Shown here: positions 1-10,367 of the stretch, piece by piece | How positions within the stretch are numbered: the stretch's first letter is position 1 | How the letters are laid out: each line of letters begins with the position of its first letter | Assembly: GCA_013339765.2 (NCBI GenBank) | Contig: CM023449.1 | Span: 42,295,539 to 42,359,538, forward strand | Length of the DNA: 64,000 nucleotides | Direction of reading: 5' to 3' | From: Haemaphysalis longicornis | Taxonomy: Eukaryota; Arthropoda; Arachnida; Ixodida; Ixodidae | Notes under the pieces: model-generated | What the model was told of the DNA's origin: nothing | The model's database searches: none | Seen by the model: the letters and a program-made list of their open reading frames with translations, nothing else | Position numbers and translations under genes: made by a program

Positions 1-504
1 GCGTGAGTGCTGACGACCTGTGCGGCCCGTGATCCGTATTTGGTGCAAAGGCAGGACAAGGTGCTCGAGCGGTAATTCTTCCAACTGATACCACCAGATC
101 CGGAGGTTCTGTTCCTCCTTAACAAAATTGTAGTTCTAACCTTGCTCACGACCGCTCCATACGCCTGTTCACTGCTTAAGGAATATTATGTCTTCTTCTA
201 CCATACTTTTGTCAGCACAAAAATAGAACATGTCGTCACGTTAGCATTAACACATTCACACTTAAACAATATTAAAGCATCACAACTCGTAAAGACGTGC
301 TGACCATGCAAATACTATAATAACTACCCGGAGAACTGCCCCTGTGGGAATTAGTAGGTTGATTGCACTGAACGAGATATAAATCAAAGCCACTATCCCT
401 CGACCTTACGTGTTTTCCGTATTTTAGCAGTTCTTAACGCGTGTAATAACATCAACTTAATGGTGGGTTGTTCATTGGTAACTTGATAATCACCCGATAA
501 AACG
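1..504. other. unassigned AT-rich interval
   Basis: No reading frame with recognisable protein similarity, no tandem repeat and no terminal inverted repeat was seen. It could be intronic or intergenic; nothing more can be supported. Confidence 0.5.
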
Positions 505-655
505 TTGAGGAATTAGAGGAATGGAATTGAACTGCCTGGCAATTCCCGGAGTTGGAATGGGCGATGTTTCGGCATTCCGAGGAATTGAAAGGAATGGAAT
601 TTAGGTAACTTGTAATTCCCCGGAATGGAATTGGAATGGAATGGGGACGCCCATT
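505..655. repeat. degenerate GGAAT-type minisatellite
   Basis: The + strand carries repeated GGAATGGAAT, GGAATTGGAATGG and related words, interrupted by the inverted form CATTCC. The purine-biased pentamer GGAAT recurs about ten times with variable spacing. It resembles simple GGAAT satellites in composition, but the copies are too irregular to define one period. The reading frame across it on the minus strand is a product of the repeat and is not treated as a gene. Confidence 0.6.
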
Positions 656-1706
656 CCGCAACACTGGTCCTGATACATGGCGCACCACAATCATCATAAT
701 TGCATTTGTTATCCTTCGTTATTAAAAGGTTCCATCGGGGATCTCATGGATCCGTTCTCTGCCGGCGCGACATTTACGAGGTGGGCGTTCCGCGACAGTG
801 GTAATTTCTACTTGATCGTGCACAATATACCTACACACTTAGAAAACGCTAAGATGTATGGATATCAACATGCCGTGCATCGTATATGGTATAACAGCGT
901 ACAAGAGCGCACATGCATGCCTTCGCTGTTGTAACAGCGCAGAGTCTATTTATTGCTCTAATCACATGGTGCGACTCGTCATTCGCCAAATAGGCACTTC
1001 TGGCTACGCTGATTGGTTGTTATAGAGCGTCGCGGGGGAGCCCCACTGCGGTGATTTCTCATAGTGAAACGGAATAGTTGAAGCAAGCCCGCGAGTGCCT
1101 CACCTCATCATCAGGGAGTGCCTCACCTGCAGGATGCCCAAGGATCCCCGTCAACGCTTCACACGCCAGGGACATTGGATGAACTAAGGGACATTTCAGG
1201 ACCGTGGGCATGTCCCAAACGTAGTTTACGAGCTACAAAAGCTCTGACAGAGTACCTGAAACACACACGTCTTGAAAAGTCTCCGTAAATAACTCAACGT
1301 CTCTGTGCGCATCAAGTACTTGAACAACATCACCACGACATCTTCATCACGTCATCAACTGGCGTACCCAGTTAGGCACGTTAGCCCGGCTAACATCGCC
1401 AGACTTCATGAAAAATCGTTCTCTCTCTATGTTTCTCTCTGGGGAGAAATAAATGCTCTCTCCCGCCGCCCCCCACTTTCATTGCGGAGATTTAGGTGGA
1501 ACACACAAAAGTTGCAAGGAAGGTATACAGGCGCCAACTGTTCGATGCATCTAGCAAAACAACGTCGGTTCCTACGCCAGGAACATGGTAGCGAGGATCG
1601 GGTAAAGCATTATCCCCTAAACCAAAATTGGCTACGCGAGGCTTAACTATGTTGGCGTTCATGGCGTAAGCAGCCGGTCGCGCCGATGAGCCAGTGAAGG
1701 GGAGTT
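656..1706. other. unassigned interval
   Basis: Short overlapping reading frames exist on both strands, but none shows a known motif or biased composition. No repeat boundary was found. Confidence 0.45.
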
Positions 1707-1721
1707 GGGGGGGGGGGGGGG
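1707..1721 (+). repeat. 15-base poly-G run
   Basis: Fifteen consecutive G on the + strand (C on the minus strand). A long mononucleotide G run is uncommon and could be a sequencing or assembly weak point. Confidence 0.9.
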
Positions 1722-2295
1722 TGCACTTTATATCTTGTACAAGCTGACCCCGAACCCGAGGACAAAAGCTCGTGCCGCTGATAAATGTTCGTGGCGTCTT
1801 TAACGCCTCAAGCTGGGCCTCCCAAGGTTCGCTGGGGTTGTGTACCATGCAGCGCCTTCGAGGGCATTACGCTGCAGTTGCTCGCACCCGCAGGAAGGAT
1901 GGAACGACACGAGACTGGTCAAGCGGCAATCTTCATTCGTGGCAGAATGATATTGCTGTGATGAAATTACCGTAATACAATTACTCTGTCTTGCCACGGA
2001 TTAAGCAATGAAATATTTTTTGCGTCAGGTAATTTAGTAACGTAAGGAAATAATTCTCACGGTACTTTAGACGGAGGTAATTCCTTTTTCTCGAAACTAC
2101 TTTTTAAAAAGACAATATAATTTTTTTTTAAAGACAATATACTTATTCCCTCCCATTAAGCAGAAATTGGATGCAGCCGCTAATCTCCAGAGTTGGCCTT
2201 GGCTGAAGATAAACGTAGTTGGAATACTAAGGCAGTCGAAGAGGTACGTGTGTGCGTGCGTACGTGTGCGTGCTTGTGTGTGCGTGTGCGAGAAA
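1722..2295. other. unassigned interval
   Basis: No protein similarity or repeat structure recognised; the right edge grades into GT-alternating sequence at about 2250-2290, just before the purine tract. Confidence 0.45.
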
Positions 2296-2659
2296 GATAG
2301 CAACAGGGAAAAGTGAAGAAAGGAAGAGAGAAAAGAAGAAATGAACAAAAAAGGACAGAAAGAAAAAAGAAAAGAAAGAAAAAGGAACGAAAGGAGAAGG
2401 AAAAGAAAGAAAAAGGAAAGAAATAGAGAAAGGCAGACAGAAAGAAAAAAGGAAAGGATGAAAGATAGAAAGGAAGAAAAGGAGAAAGAAAAATGAAAGA
2501 GAGAAAGACAGAAAGATATAAAAGAAAGGAAGAAAGAGAAAACAGGCGAGAAAAATGGAAGAAAGAGAGAAAGAAAGACAGAAAGGCAAAAAGAAAGAAA
2601 GAAAGAAAGAAAGAAAAAGAAAGAAAGAAAGAAAAGAAGAAAGAATAGAAGAAAGAAGC

Positions 2660-2698
<39 letters not shown>

Positions 2699-2765
2699 AA
2701 AGAAAGGAAGAAAGAAAGAAAGGAAGGAAGAAAGAAAAGGAAGAAATGACAAGAAAGAAAGAGAG
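2296..2765 (+). repeat. purine-only AGAAA/GAAAG low-complexity tract
   Basis: About 470 bases are almost wholly A and G on the + strand, built from AGAAA, GAAAG and AAGGA words. The minus strand therefore reads as long Phe/Ser/Leu-rich frames in all three phases and the + strand as Lys/Glu/Arg-rich frames. These are compositional artefacts. Such polypurine tracts can adopt triplex (H-DNA) structure. Confidence 0.9.
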
Positions 2766-4552
2766 GGATAGCACTGGAGTGTTTCATGCCAGTTAGCATG
2801 TTCTCACCTCTATGTCCCATTTCTTGCTTCAGCTGGTGGATCTAGAGAGAGCCCCAGCTTTAAAGCTCTCTACATTCCAATCCGCAGGCAGGGGGTATAC
2901 CTCAAGGGAAGTAGAAAGGAGAGTTTATTGATTTTTTTAAAGTGCAGGCAAAATTCTTGGGTTTGAACTGCCCGCAATTTACGGTCAGAATTAATCCCCT
3001 GACAACACTGCGGCAAAAAAGAAAGTTAAAAACATGGTAAAAAAAATCTAACAACTCTTCCGGGCAGAAAGATGGTTCAAAACTCGAAGCTTTCTCCGAC
3101 ACAAATGCGAAGTGCGCCGTCTAATCAGCCAAAGTCCAAATCTACAACGCTGAACTGAGCGAATGCGATCGATGTTTTGATTTTCTGTCTATTAGTTTGC
3201 GACTGGGGCATCTGAATGTGCTGATTCGGTTAGCTCAGGGTTGTCGTTGATTTGCGCGTCCCATTGGTTAAGCGTGGGGAGTGATCAAGCTGCCATCTGT
3301 GAAGCTTAACACGCACACTTTGGTTTCCCGCCTTCAACAGCGTTCAGCGTCAAAGGTTTATCAGGCCATCTTTGGTGATGTCATTGCCCTGCCCCCTGTG
3401 TCTCAGTGGCAACGCAGCACTGGGTTGCCTCCATGGACTGTTCGGGTAGGACGTATACGTTTTATGACCTCCACCGCACACTTGCTTCCTATTACCCTTG
3501 GCATGCAGCCTATAAAGGGAGGTGATTTGTTAGGGGCCCCAAAACACGCTTCTATCTGGTAAGCCCACAAAACATTCTTCGCTGCCACGGGCAGATATGG
3601 CGAACAATTTTCGGAGCCCACTCTAATAAGCGTTCGCTATCAGAGCGCGACGAAATTACGCGCGTGTTGGTGCTTGTCTTGCCGAGGGCACTTAGCGAAG
3701 ATTCCTTTTATGCGATCGCACCGGATGACCCATTGAGCGAAAAAGCTGGCATTGGCGTTGACGTCTGCGTGAGGAGGAGGAAACGGCTCCTTGACAACGC
3801 GTCTTTGAGGCGTTTGATAGCCCTAGGCGTTCTATAGCGCAGGGTGTTGATCAGCGCGAGGTGTTTCATAACGCGCTAATAATCTGGGCAGTGACGAAAG
3901 GTTGCCGTCTACTGCAGTGTACAGCTGATGAAGCAAGCGAACGGGAGAAGGCAGCCATGCAGGTTCGCCAACTCTCCAATAAACGGCACCTCGGCAGAAA
4001 CTTGCAGGAACAACATGCTTGAAGACGCAACGAAGCCTTTCGAAAGCAGAAGGTAAAAGCTGATTGCGAAGCAAACTCTATCAATCGGCAGAAGGACGAA
4101 CCTTTTCGCAGCGCAGCGCACAACTCAAAGCAGCACTCAGCGCCATTTAATTGGACATTGATGCTTTCGCATTCACAGCTTTAAAGGTTGAATATTTGGG
4201 CTCAAAGTTTTGTTGAGAAATTGTAGTCAACCAGCATGGTCTATACAGCTTCTTTTGTCAGCTTGGATGCTAGAAAGTACGTGCACGTTTGTTACAAGTT
4301 CCTCTGTTTTGCAGCGTCCGCAGTAAGGACGTGCCAAATAGACATTAGCAAGTCATTTATACCGCTATTATGGATGGTTTGGTGTAGAACGGATACTTCA
4401 GGGTGCGTGGTTGTATGACTAATACGTGTGTCTTGGGTGGAGCAGACAATTCAGAGAGAGAACAGACTGAATAATCCAGTTCATTATTCATCACTGTAGT
4501 CAGCCCCATCCGGCATAGCAAACCCTGTCACTCCCAAGGCGAACCTGCCCGC
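2766..4552. other. unassigned interval
   Basis: No recognisable coding sequence or repeat. Several 60-95 codon frames occur, which is expected by chance at this length and composition. Confidence 0.45.
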
Positions 4553-4860
4553 TTCACGTTGGCAGTCAAGAAACCCTCGGAAAGCAAAGCGGAGGATGTG
4601 GTCGGTCATTTAAACCGGTAAAGAATTTAGAAAGAAAGAAAGAAAGTGGAGAAAAAATGCCCGCCAGGTGGGATCCGAACCCACGACCTCCAGAATAGCG
4701 GTCTGGTGCGATTTTCTCCACTTTCTTCCTTTCTTTCCAAATTCTTTACCTGATTCAATGACCTACCACATCCTCCTCTTTGCTTTCCGAGGGTTTCTGG
4801 ACTGCCAACTCTTATTTCTGTGTTATTTTCAACGAGCCCCTCATTTCCTATTCTGATTCG
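4553..4860. repeat. unit A1: foldback with a truncated tRNA-like A at its apex
   Basis: The left arm (about 4561-4654) and right arm (about 4712-4806) are near-complementary, including TGACTGCC-type ends, the TTTGCTTTCCGAGG word, the CCACATCC word and the CTTTCTTTC/GAAAGAAAG block. The loop is the 3' part of a tRNA-like sequence in minus orientation (about 4659-4711), with its T arm intact and its 5' half missing. It belongs to the same family as the units at 4880-5866 and 9771-10258. Confidence 0.75.
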
Positions 4861-4861
4861 C

Positions 4862-4879
4862 TATATATATATATATATA
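4862..4879. repeat. (TA)n microsatellite at the A1/A2 unit edge
   Basis: Nine TA units lie directly between the TTCGCTA end of unit A1 and the start of unit A2. Confidence 0.95.
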
Positions 4880-5255
4880 AGGGTTGGCAGTCGAGAAAAC
4901 CTCAGAAAGCAAAGGGGGGGTTGTGGTGGGTCATAGAAAGAGATCAAGAATTTTTTGAATCAGAAAGAAATTGGTGAAAAAATGCCCGCCAGGTGGAATG
5001 CGAACCCACGACCTCCAGAATACCGGTCTGGTGCGATAACCACTACACTACCGGCGGGGCTACTTTAGCCTCCACTTTCTGCGGTATTTATGTTCAGGTG
5101 TTTTTTGTTTCCTGCGCTTGGGGTGGTAGCCAGCGCCACTCGGACTACTCGGGTGAAGGGGACCTTCTTTTTAACCCCCGGGCCGTGACTCGAGCGTCTA
5201 CGACATGTCGAGAGTGGTCGACCAGCGTTGAACCCTCTTAAGCTCCCTATGGCAC
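4880..5255 (-). repeat. unit A2, minus orientation
   Basis: This copy of the A unit reads on the minus strand. In that direction it has a scaffold segment ending GTTTAAGAGGGTT-like sequence, the GGTCCCCTTCACCC block, the GGCGCTGGCTACCACC block, an ACATAAATACC block, then the tRNA-like A sequence and a T-rich 3' segment. It runs directly into a plus-oriented partial copy at about 5256. Confidence 0.75.
4985..5057 (-). other. tRNA-like cloverleaf A (copy in unit A2)
   Basis: Read on the minus strand this folds as a tRNA. It has a 7-bp acceptor CCGCCGG/CTGGCGG, TA at positions 8-9, an A-box TAGCGTAGTGG, a 5-bp anticodon stem CCAGA/TCTGG, a 7-base loop, and a T arm GTGGG/CCCAC. In this copy the T loop differs by one base from the others. 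The base at position 33 is C rather than the near-universal U and no CCA is encoded, so it is better treated as a tRNA-derived repeat module than a working tRNA gene. Confidence 0.65.
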
Positions 5256-5440
5256 CAAGACTGGTATTCTGGAGGTCGTGGGTTCGGATCCCACCTAGCG
5301 GGCATTTTTTCTTCACTTTCTTATTTTCCAAATTCTTTATCTTGACCAACTACATCCTACCCTTTGCTTTCCGAGGTTTTCTTGACTGCCAATCCTTATT
5401 TCTGTCTTATTTTCAACGAGAGCCCCCTCATTCCCTATTC
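5256..5440 (+). repeat. unit A3, partial, plus orientation
   Basis: This copy begins inside the anticodon arm of the tRNA-like sequence (TATTCTGGAGGTCGTGGG at 5265), completes the T arm and acceptor, then continues through the T-rich 3' segment to the ACGAGAGCCCCCTCATT region. The 5' half is missing because the preceding minus-oriented copy is joined directly to it. Confidence 0.7.
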
Positions 5441-5865
5441 TGATGCGCTACATGCATAGCGAGGGCCTCTGTTCTGGCAGTCTTGGTGCCCATAAGGAGT
5501 TTAAGAGGGTTCTCAACGCTGGTCGACCACTCTCGGACATATCGTAGACGCTCGAGTCACGGCCCGGGGGTAAAAAGAAGGTCCCCTTCACCCGAGTAGT
5601 TCCGAGTGGTGCTGGCTACCACCCCCAGGCGCAGGAAACAAAACACCCTGAACATAAATATCCTAGAAAGTGGAGGCTAAAGTAGCCCCGCCGGTAGCGT
5701 AGTGGTTATCGCACCAGACCAGTATTCTGGAGGTCGTGGGTTCGGATCCCAACTGGCGGGCATTTGTTCTCCACTTTCTTATTTTCCAAATTCTTTATCT
5801 TGACCAACTACATCCTCCCCTTTGCTTCCCGAGGTTTTCTTGACTGATAATCCTTATTTCTGTCG
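5441..5865 (+). repeat. unit A4, plus orientation, near complete
   Basis: The order is TGCATAGCGAGGGCC, a TTCTGGCAGTCTTGG word, GTCGACCACTCTCGG, the CGGCCCGGGGG block, AAAGAAGGTCCCCTTCACCC, the GGCTACCACC block, then the tRNA-like sequence and the CTTTGCTTCCCGAGG tail. It ends in TTATTTCTGTCG immediately before a long TA microsatellite. It is colinear with unit A5 at 9771-10258. Confidence 0.8.
5688..5760 (+). other. tRNA-like cloverleaf A (copy in unit A4)
   Basis: Acceptor CCGCCGG pairs with CTGGCGG. The D-arm region reads GCGTAGTGGTTATCGC and the anticodon stem CCAGA/TCTGG is intact. The loop has CAG where copy A5 has CGG. T stem complementarity is weakened by one change (CCCAA instead of CCCAC). 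Divergence in stems without compensation argues for neutral decay. Confidence 0.65.
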
Positions 5866-5887
5866 TATATATATATATATATATATA

Positions 5888-5964
<77 letters not shown>
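5866..5964. repeat. (TA)n microsatellite, about 99 bp
   Basis: Almost pure TA repeats with one C interruption; abuts the 3' end of unit A4. Confidence 0.97.
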
Positions 5965-5967
<3 letters not shown>

Positions 5968-6089
5968 CCTGTCTGTCTTACTCTCTCACTCATACTCATT
6001 CACTTTGGGGCTTCCAGTTATTGTTCTACCCTTGTTTGAAAACAAACATGCTGCGTGAGTCCCCCGGTTCTTCGATCGGAAAGGAAAGC

Positions 6090-6421
6090 TACCTATTTAT
6101 TTATTTATTTATTTATTATTTTGAGTAGCCTGTATTCATTACTTATCATTCGCTCTCGTTACTGGCGTTCATCTGAGAATGTAAAGTTTTCCCGAATTGA
6201 CACCACCCTCTACACCCGCCCCCACATAGGCCGAATCGCCATCTTTGTGTCAATAAAGCTTTATTTATTATTTGTTATTTATTTATTTGTTTGTTTATTT
6301 GTTTATTTTTTATTTATTATTGTTTATTTATTTATTTTGTGATTTATTTATTTATGATTGATTGTATTTATTTATTATTTATTTATTATTTATTTATTTC
6401 TTTATTTATTTATTTATGTAT

Positions 6422-6473
<52 letters not shown>

Positions 6474-6474
6474 T
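6090..6474 (+). repeat. TTTA tetranucleotide repeats
   Basis: Short TTTA run at 6090-6118, unique sequence, then a long imperfect TTTA/TTTG run from about 6259 to 6474. The Tyr/Leu/Phe/Ile-rich frames through it are repeat artefacts. On the minus strand this is TAAA, the kind of tail seen on the LINE ending at 35255. Confidence 0.9.
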
Positions 6475-7458
6475 TTAGGAGTGCTCACCAACAGCCCTAG
6501 GCCTTCCTTGGGTGGTGCACTGGAAGTGCAAGGCGACACACAGGAGAAACAAACAAGGAAGTAGGGAGGCTGGTTGCGAAGTGCAGCGAATCACAACGTA
6601 ACGAGTGAGAGAAGGCGCCAAGCACAACGACAGTCGAATAAGGATATCTGCCTGCCGGTTGGATCAATCACAAGACTGCTTCGTGGTTTAGTCCAGCACA
6701 AGACGTGAAAATACACAAGTCGATTAAAACACAGGACTCGCGTGAAACACATTTCCGGGCTAGTTGGTGCATATCGTTTCTGAATGAAAATTGGAGCGCG
6801 AACGACACAAACACGAGCAAGTGTAGGACGAGCATCAAGCGCTCTGAAGCGACTCAATCTATTCGAAGCGTCGCCATATGTCAATACAATGAGAGGACGC
6901 GCAGATGAAAAAGACGGCCGTAAAGTTGAAACAAGTACACTTAAAGCAAGGTGTCAAAAAAGTCAATGCAGAAGCACAGACGTGTCGCTGGTGCACTGTT
7001 CCTTTTCCTGCATATAGAACGCTTCTGCAAGCTCAAGGCCATCAGTGTTCTCGCATCTGCCAAGATATGAAATTGGACTTAATGATTGCCCGCATTTGCA
7101 CAGTTCGCAATGCCCGCTCGTGTTATTCCTTAGGGACGCATTATACTCGCGTGCTTTTCGTTCACGCATCTGCCAGTGTGTTTTATGTACGCCTCCCCAC
7201 GTGAAGGACTTTGCATTGCTGGGCTATCTCAGTAGTTCTTGTCCAGTCTTCTTCTTTCCCTGTCTCAGCGTTCAATCCCGCTCAATCTGTTTCAAACCAG
7301 TGCAAGTCGTTCCTGTACCACGCTTGTCGAGCTGCTGTAATCTAAGAGCATGCTCCAAACAGGCCAGGTTTGAGCCTAGATCTAGCGCACCTGGTGTCTT
7401 CCAGCCACCTTTGCCGCCATGAAGCTCGACCCAAAACGGAAAGCGGGGGAAACTTGAA
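6475..7458. other. unassigned interval
   Basis: No protein motif or repeat recognised. It is flanked by TTTA and TGAT microsatellites and may hold decayed transposon sequence. Confidence 0.45.

Positions 7459-7554
<96 letters not shown>
7459..7554. repeat. (TGAT)n microsatellite, about 96 bp
   Basis: Nearly perfect TGAT repeats. The tick-type SINE copies here end in CAATCAATCA, so this could be an expanded SINE tail in reverse orientation, but no SINE body is visible next to it. Confidence 0.95.
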
Positions 7555-9189
7555 CTAGTCGCATCCCTTTGAAAGGGGGTGATGACGTACCTTCTTACCA
7601 AGAAAACACTAATCTATCCATGTTTTGTATACTACCCTGCTCTGACGGAAGGCACAAAATACGTTTTTTTTCTGTTGCAGGTGGTAGCTGTCCTAGGCAA
7701 TATTCCCCTCTCTACTTTTCGTCCACCAACATTCCAATCTTCTCTTAGTCGCCTCGACGGCATTGAAGTTAACTCCCTCTATTCTACCCTTAAATCCTAG
7801 GGCTTCTGGAAGCCGAATATTTCCTATTGAAGATTTCGATGTATACACTCGCATTCTAACACTATATGTGCCATACTGTTTCTGTTTCTTTTGCGAAGAC
7901 CAGACATACCAAACCATTTTGTGTATACTTCCCAACAAAGCTCTTAATTCGCAAGGAACCTGCTACATATTGCCTCAGAAAGAAAAGCACTGGAATTATC
8001 CTAAACATTTTCCTTCCTGATTTACATTTTGTCTGGGCTATACATCTCTAACGATATTTTTGCTTCCATTTTTGCTCTGGATTTATTAGTTTCTACCTGC
8101 CTTGCCCCTTTTCTGGTTACTTTGGCTGTCTTTGATTCTCCACTGTTCTTTCTGTATTTCATCCTTATCCGTCTAGTTATCCTTAACCACTGCGTGCCCA
8201 CGCTTTTCAGAGAGAAAAAAAGCGGGCGCCACCCGATGCACTCTTCGTCGGCGCGTGCAGAAGCGCTCGTTTCCGCTTCCTCTGCACAGAACTGCCCGAA
8301 TCAAGCAATTGAGAGGAAGCCGAATCCCTACTGCCGCCGTCCTTCTGGATCCTTTTCGGTATCTCAAGTATCATTAAGCAAAACCGCGAAGCTGCTAAAG
8401 CAAACATCCAGGCGCCAGCATCGTTGTTAGCGCGGTGCTTACGCGTCCTTGAGCGAAAACAAAGGCGGGCTCAAACTCTGCCGAAGTCTTGTTCTAGTTT
8501 GCTTGCTTTGGATGTGTGCGTGCGTGTTTGGCGAGCGCTTCAGCTTGCGCTGAATCCTGAAGACACTTCACCTTGGAAAGTGGACAGCCTTGAAAAACTC
8601 TGGAGAAACTCGTGAAGCAATGCGTAGGCGCCGAGAAAACGCGGATAATAGCGGCTATAAATCAGTACAAAAGGTAAAGCGTCACCTTCAATGAAGCGTT
8701 TCCCAAAGAAGATGGCGAACAAAGAGGAGTTTCGTAGTTTTAAGCTCTAAAGACAATGAACGCCACAAACGCTGAGATTCCTTTAGGGTGCAAGGAAACG
8801 TTCCCGCAGTAGATTGCGTTGATAATAAGGCTTTCAGTGAAAGGTTCAGCAGTGTCGCGTATTGCAACGATGCTCTTTTTATATGTATAAAAGGATACAT
8901 TTTTTCACAAATATGCACTTCTATTGTGGACACACTGTATCCACATAATTTGGCATTTTCATGGATATTAATTACCGACACATTGTCAACTGAAGAATGG
9001 GAATTTAATACATGGCCCCACCAATTTTGGGCATGTGGTAGGGCTCGGCTGAAAAGAAAAGAAGCTGGGCATGCTGGGACTCCGACGGGCCACTATAAGG
9101 AGAGGAAGAAGAGGTTCGTGCTATGGCGAACACTGTGCTCGCGTTTCTCTAAACGCTTGGGCTAAATACATCTTAGTTTTAAGTTCGAA
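7555..9189. other. unassigned interval
   Basis: No recognisable protein, RNA gene or repeat boundary. The longest frames (up to about 133 codons) lack motifs and overlap other frames. Confidence 0.45.
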
Positions 9190-9345
9190 TGCACTTTATA
9201 AGCGACCCCAAACCATCCACCGCCGGCGTCGGCGGCGTTGGCGTCCGCAGTGCTCCTCTATATTTAAAAAAGAAACAGCATCCGGCGCCAGGTTTCGATC
9301 CGAGGACTTTGCGGCCGCAGCGCGACGCTCTACTGACCAAGCCAT
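9190..9345 (-). repeat. probable tRNA-derived repeat with CGGCG-rich segment
   Basis: On the minus strand 9275-9345 reads GCTTGGTCAGTAGAGCG (A-box-like) followed about 35 bases later by GGATCGAAACC (B-box-like), the layout of an RNA polymerase III tRNA promoter. The adjoining stretch at 9220-9245 is rich in GGCGTCGGCGG words. It could be another tRNA-derived SINE; the acceptor stem was not reconstructed. Confidence 0.45.
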
Positions 9346-9637
9346 GGACGCGACGGTGATATCAGTGTTAGACGCGCCTTATATCTTTAACGCATTCAAA
9401 CTACGTCGTCAGCGGCGTGCGTTGGCGACTCAGCGGCGTTATAGCGGCTTGATAACTGCGTGGTGTACACGTGAAACTACAAACCCGATGGAAAGAGATG
9501 GAAGAGAAGGCGGCGAGGCGGTGGGCTGCGGGGGCCGAGCGCAAGCGCCGCAAGCGGGCCGACAACCGTGCATTCGCACTTCACATTCTCCCCCTCGGGG
9601 AAATGCGGGGGAATTTTTTACGTCTTCCTCTCTGTAA

Positions 9638-9639
<2 letters not shown>
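9346..9639. other. GC-rich unassigned interval
   Basis: GC-rich sequence including GGCGGCGAGGCGG at about 9510-9530; no motif or boundary recognised. Confidence 0.4.
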
Positions 9640-9725
<86 letters not shown>

Positions 9726-9746
9726 ATATATATATATATATATATA
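9640..9746. repeat. (TA)n microsatellite, about 107 bp
   Basis: Pure TA apart from one C. It is followed by AAGACAGAAATAAGG, the reverse complement of a unit-A 3' end. Confidence 0.97.
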
Positions 9747-9770
9747 AGACAGAAATAAGGGTTGGCCGTC

Positions 9771-10258
9771 ACGAGCCCCTCATTTCCTATTCTGATTCGC
9801 TACATGCATAGCGAGGGCCTCTGTTATGGCAGTCTAGTCTTGTGTCATATGGAGCTTAAGAGGGTTCAACGCTTCGACATGTCGCAGACACTCGAGTCAC
9901 GGCCCCGGGGGTTAAAAAGAAGGTCCCCTTCACCCCGAGAAGTCGGAGTGGCGCTGGCTACCACCCCCCAAACCCAGCAAAAAATTACATTGACATAAAT
10001 ACCCCAGAAACTGGAGGGGAGAATCGCCCGCCGGTAGCGTAGTGGTGATCGCACCAGACCGGTATTCTGGAGGTCGTGGGTTCGGATCCCACCTGGCGGG
10101 CATTTTTTCTCCCCTTTCTTTCTTTCTTTCCAAATTCTTTATCTGTTTCAATGACCTACCACATCCTTCCTTTTGCTTTCCGAGAGTTTCTTGACTGCCA
10201 ACTCTTTTTTTTGTGTTAATTTCAACGAGCCCCTCATTTCCTATTCTGATTCGCTACA
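9771..10258 (+). repeat. unit A5, plus orientation, complete with terminal direct repeats
   Basis: The unit starts and ends with the same segment, ACGAGCCCCTCATTTCC followed by TATTCTGATTCGCTACA (9771-9804 and about 10227-10258). That spacing gives a period of about 456 bp and shows that this is one turn of a tandem repeat. Between the copies lie the scaffold blocks described for unit A4, the tRNA-like sequence and the T-rich tail. Short TA tracts lie on both sides. Confidence 0.8.
10028..10100 (+). other. tRNA-like cloverleaf A (best copy, unit A5)
   Basis: All three long helices pair: acceptor CCGCCGG/CTGGCGG (one G-U), anticodon stem CCAGA/TCTGG and T stem GTGGG/CCCAC with loop TTCGGAT. 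The D helix has three pairs. The anticodon loop is CCGGTAT, so the nominal anticodon is GGT, but position 33 is C rather than U. A-box TAGCGTAGTGG and B-box GGTTCGGATCC give a plausible internal Pol III promoter. A tRNA-scanning program could score it highly; the loop and the repeat context suggest a tRNA-derived element. Confidence 0.65.
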
Positions 10259-10314
10259 TATATATATATATATAGATATATATATATATATATATATAAT
10301 ATATATATATCTAT

Positions 10315-10361
<47 letters not shown>
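10257..10361. repeat. (TA)n microsatellite, about 105 bp
   Basis: TA repeats with a few AA and C interruptions, lying exactly between the end of unit A5 and the start of unit B1. Confidence 0.95.

Positions 10362-10367
<6 letters not shown>

Noticed and set aside
2097..2820. Long Phe/Ser/Leu-rich minus-strand frames (190-225 codons)
   Set aside because: All three frames of a polypurine/polypyrimidine tract stay open because stop codons cannot form; compositional artefact.
5822..6473. Tyr/Ile-rich frames across TA and TTTA repeats
   Set aside because: Translation of microsatellites.
7272..7601. Repeated Ile-Asn-Gln-Ser frame
   Set aside because: Translation of the TGAT microsatellite in reverse; the same pattern appears at 33859-34074.
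9071..9637. 188-codon Arg-rich frame as a gene
   Set aside because: It runs through a tRNA-like repeat and CGGCG-rich sequence; no domain.
10028..10100. Calling the cloverleaf a functional tRNA-Thr (GGT) gene
   Set aside because: Lacks U33, sits in a repeated unit with decayed sibling copies, and a GGT anticodon is not the usual eukaryotic threonine isoacceptor.
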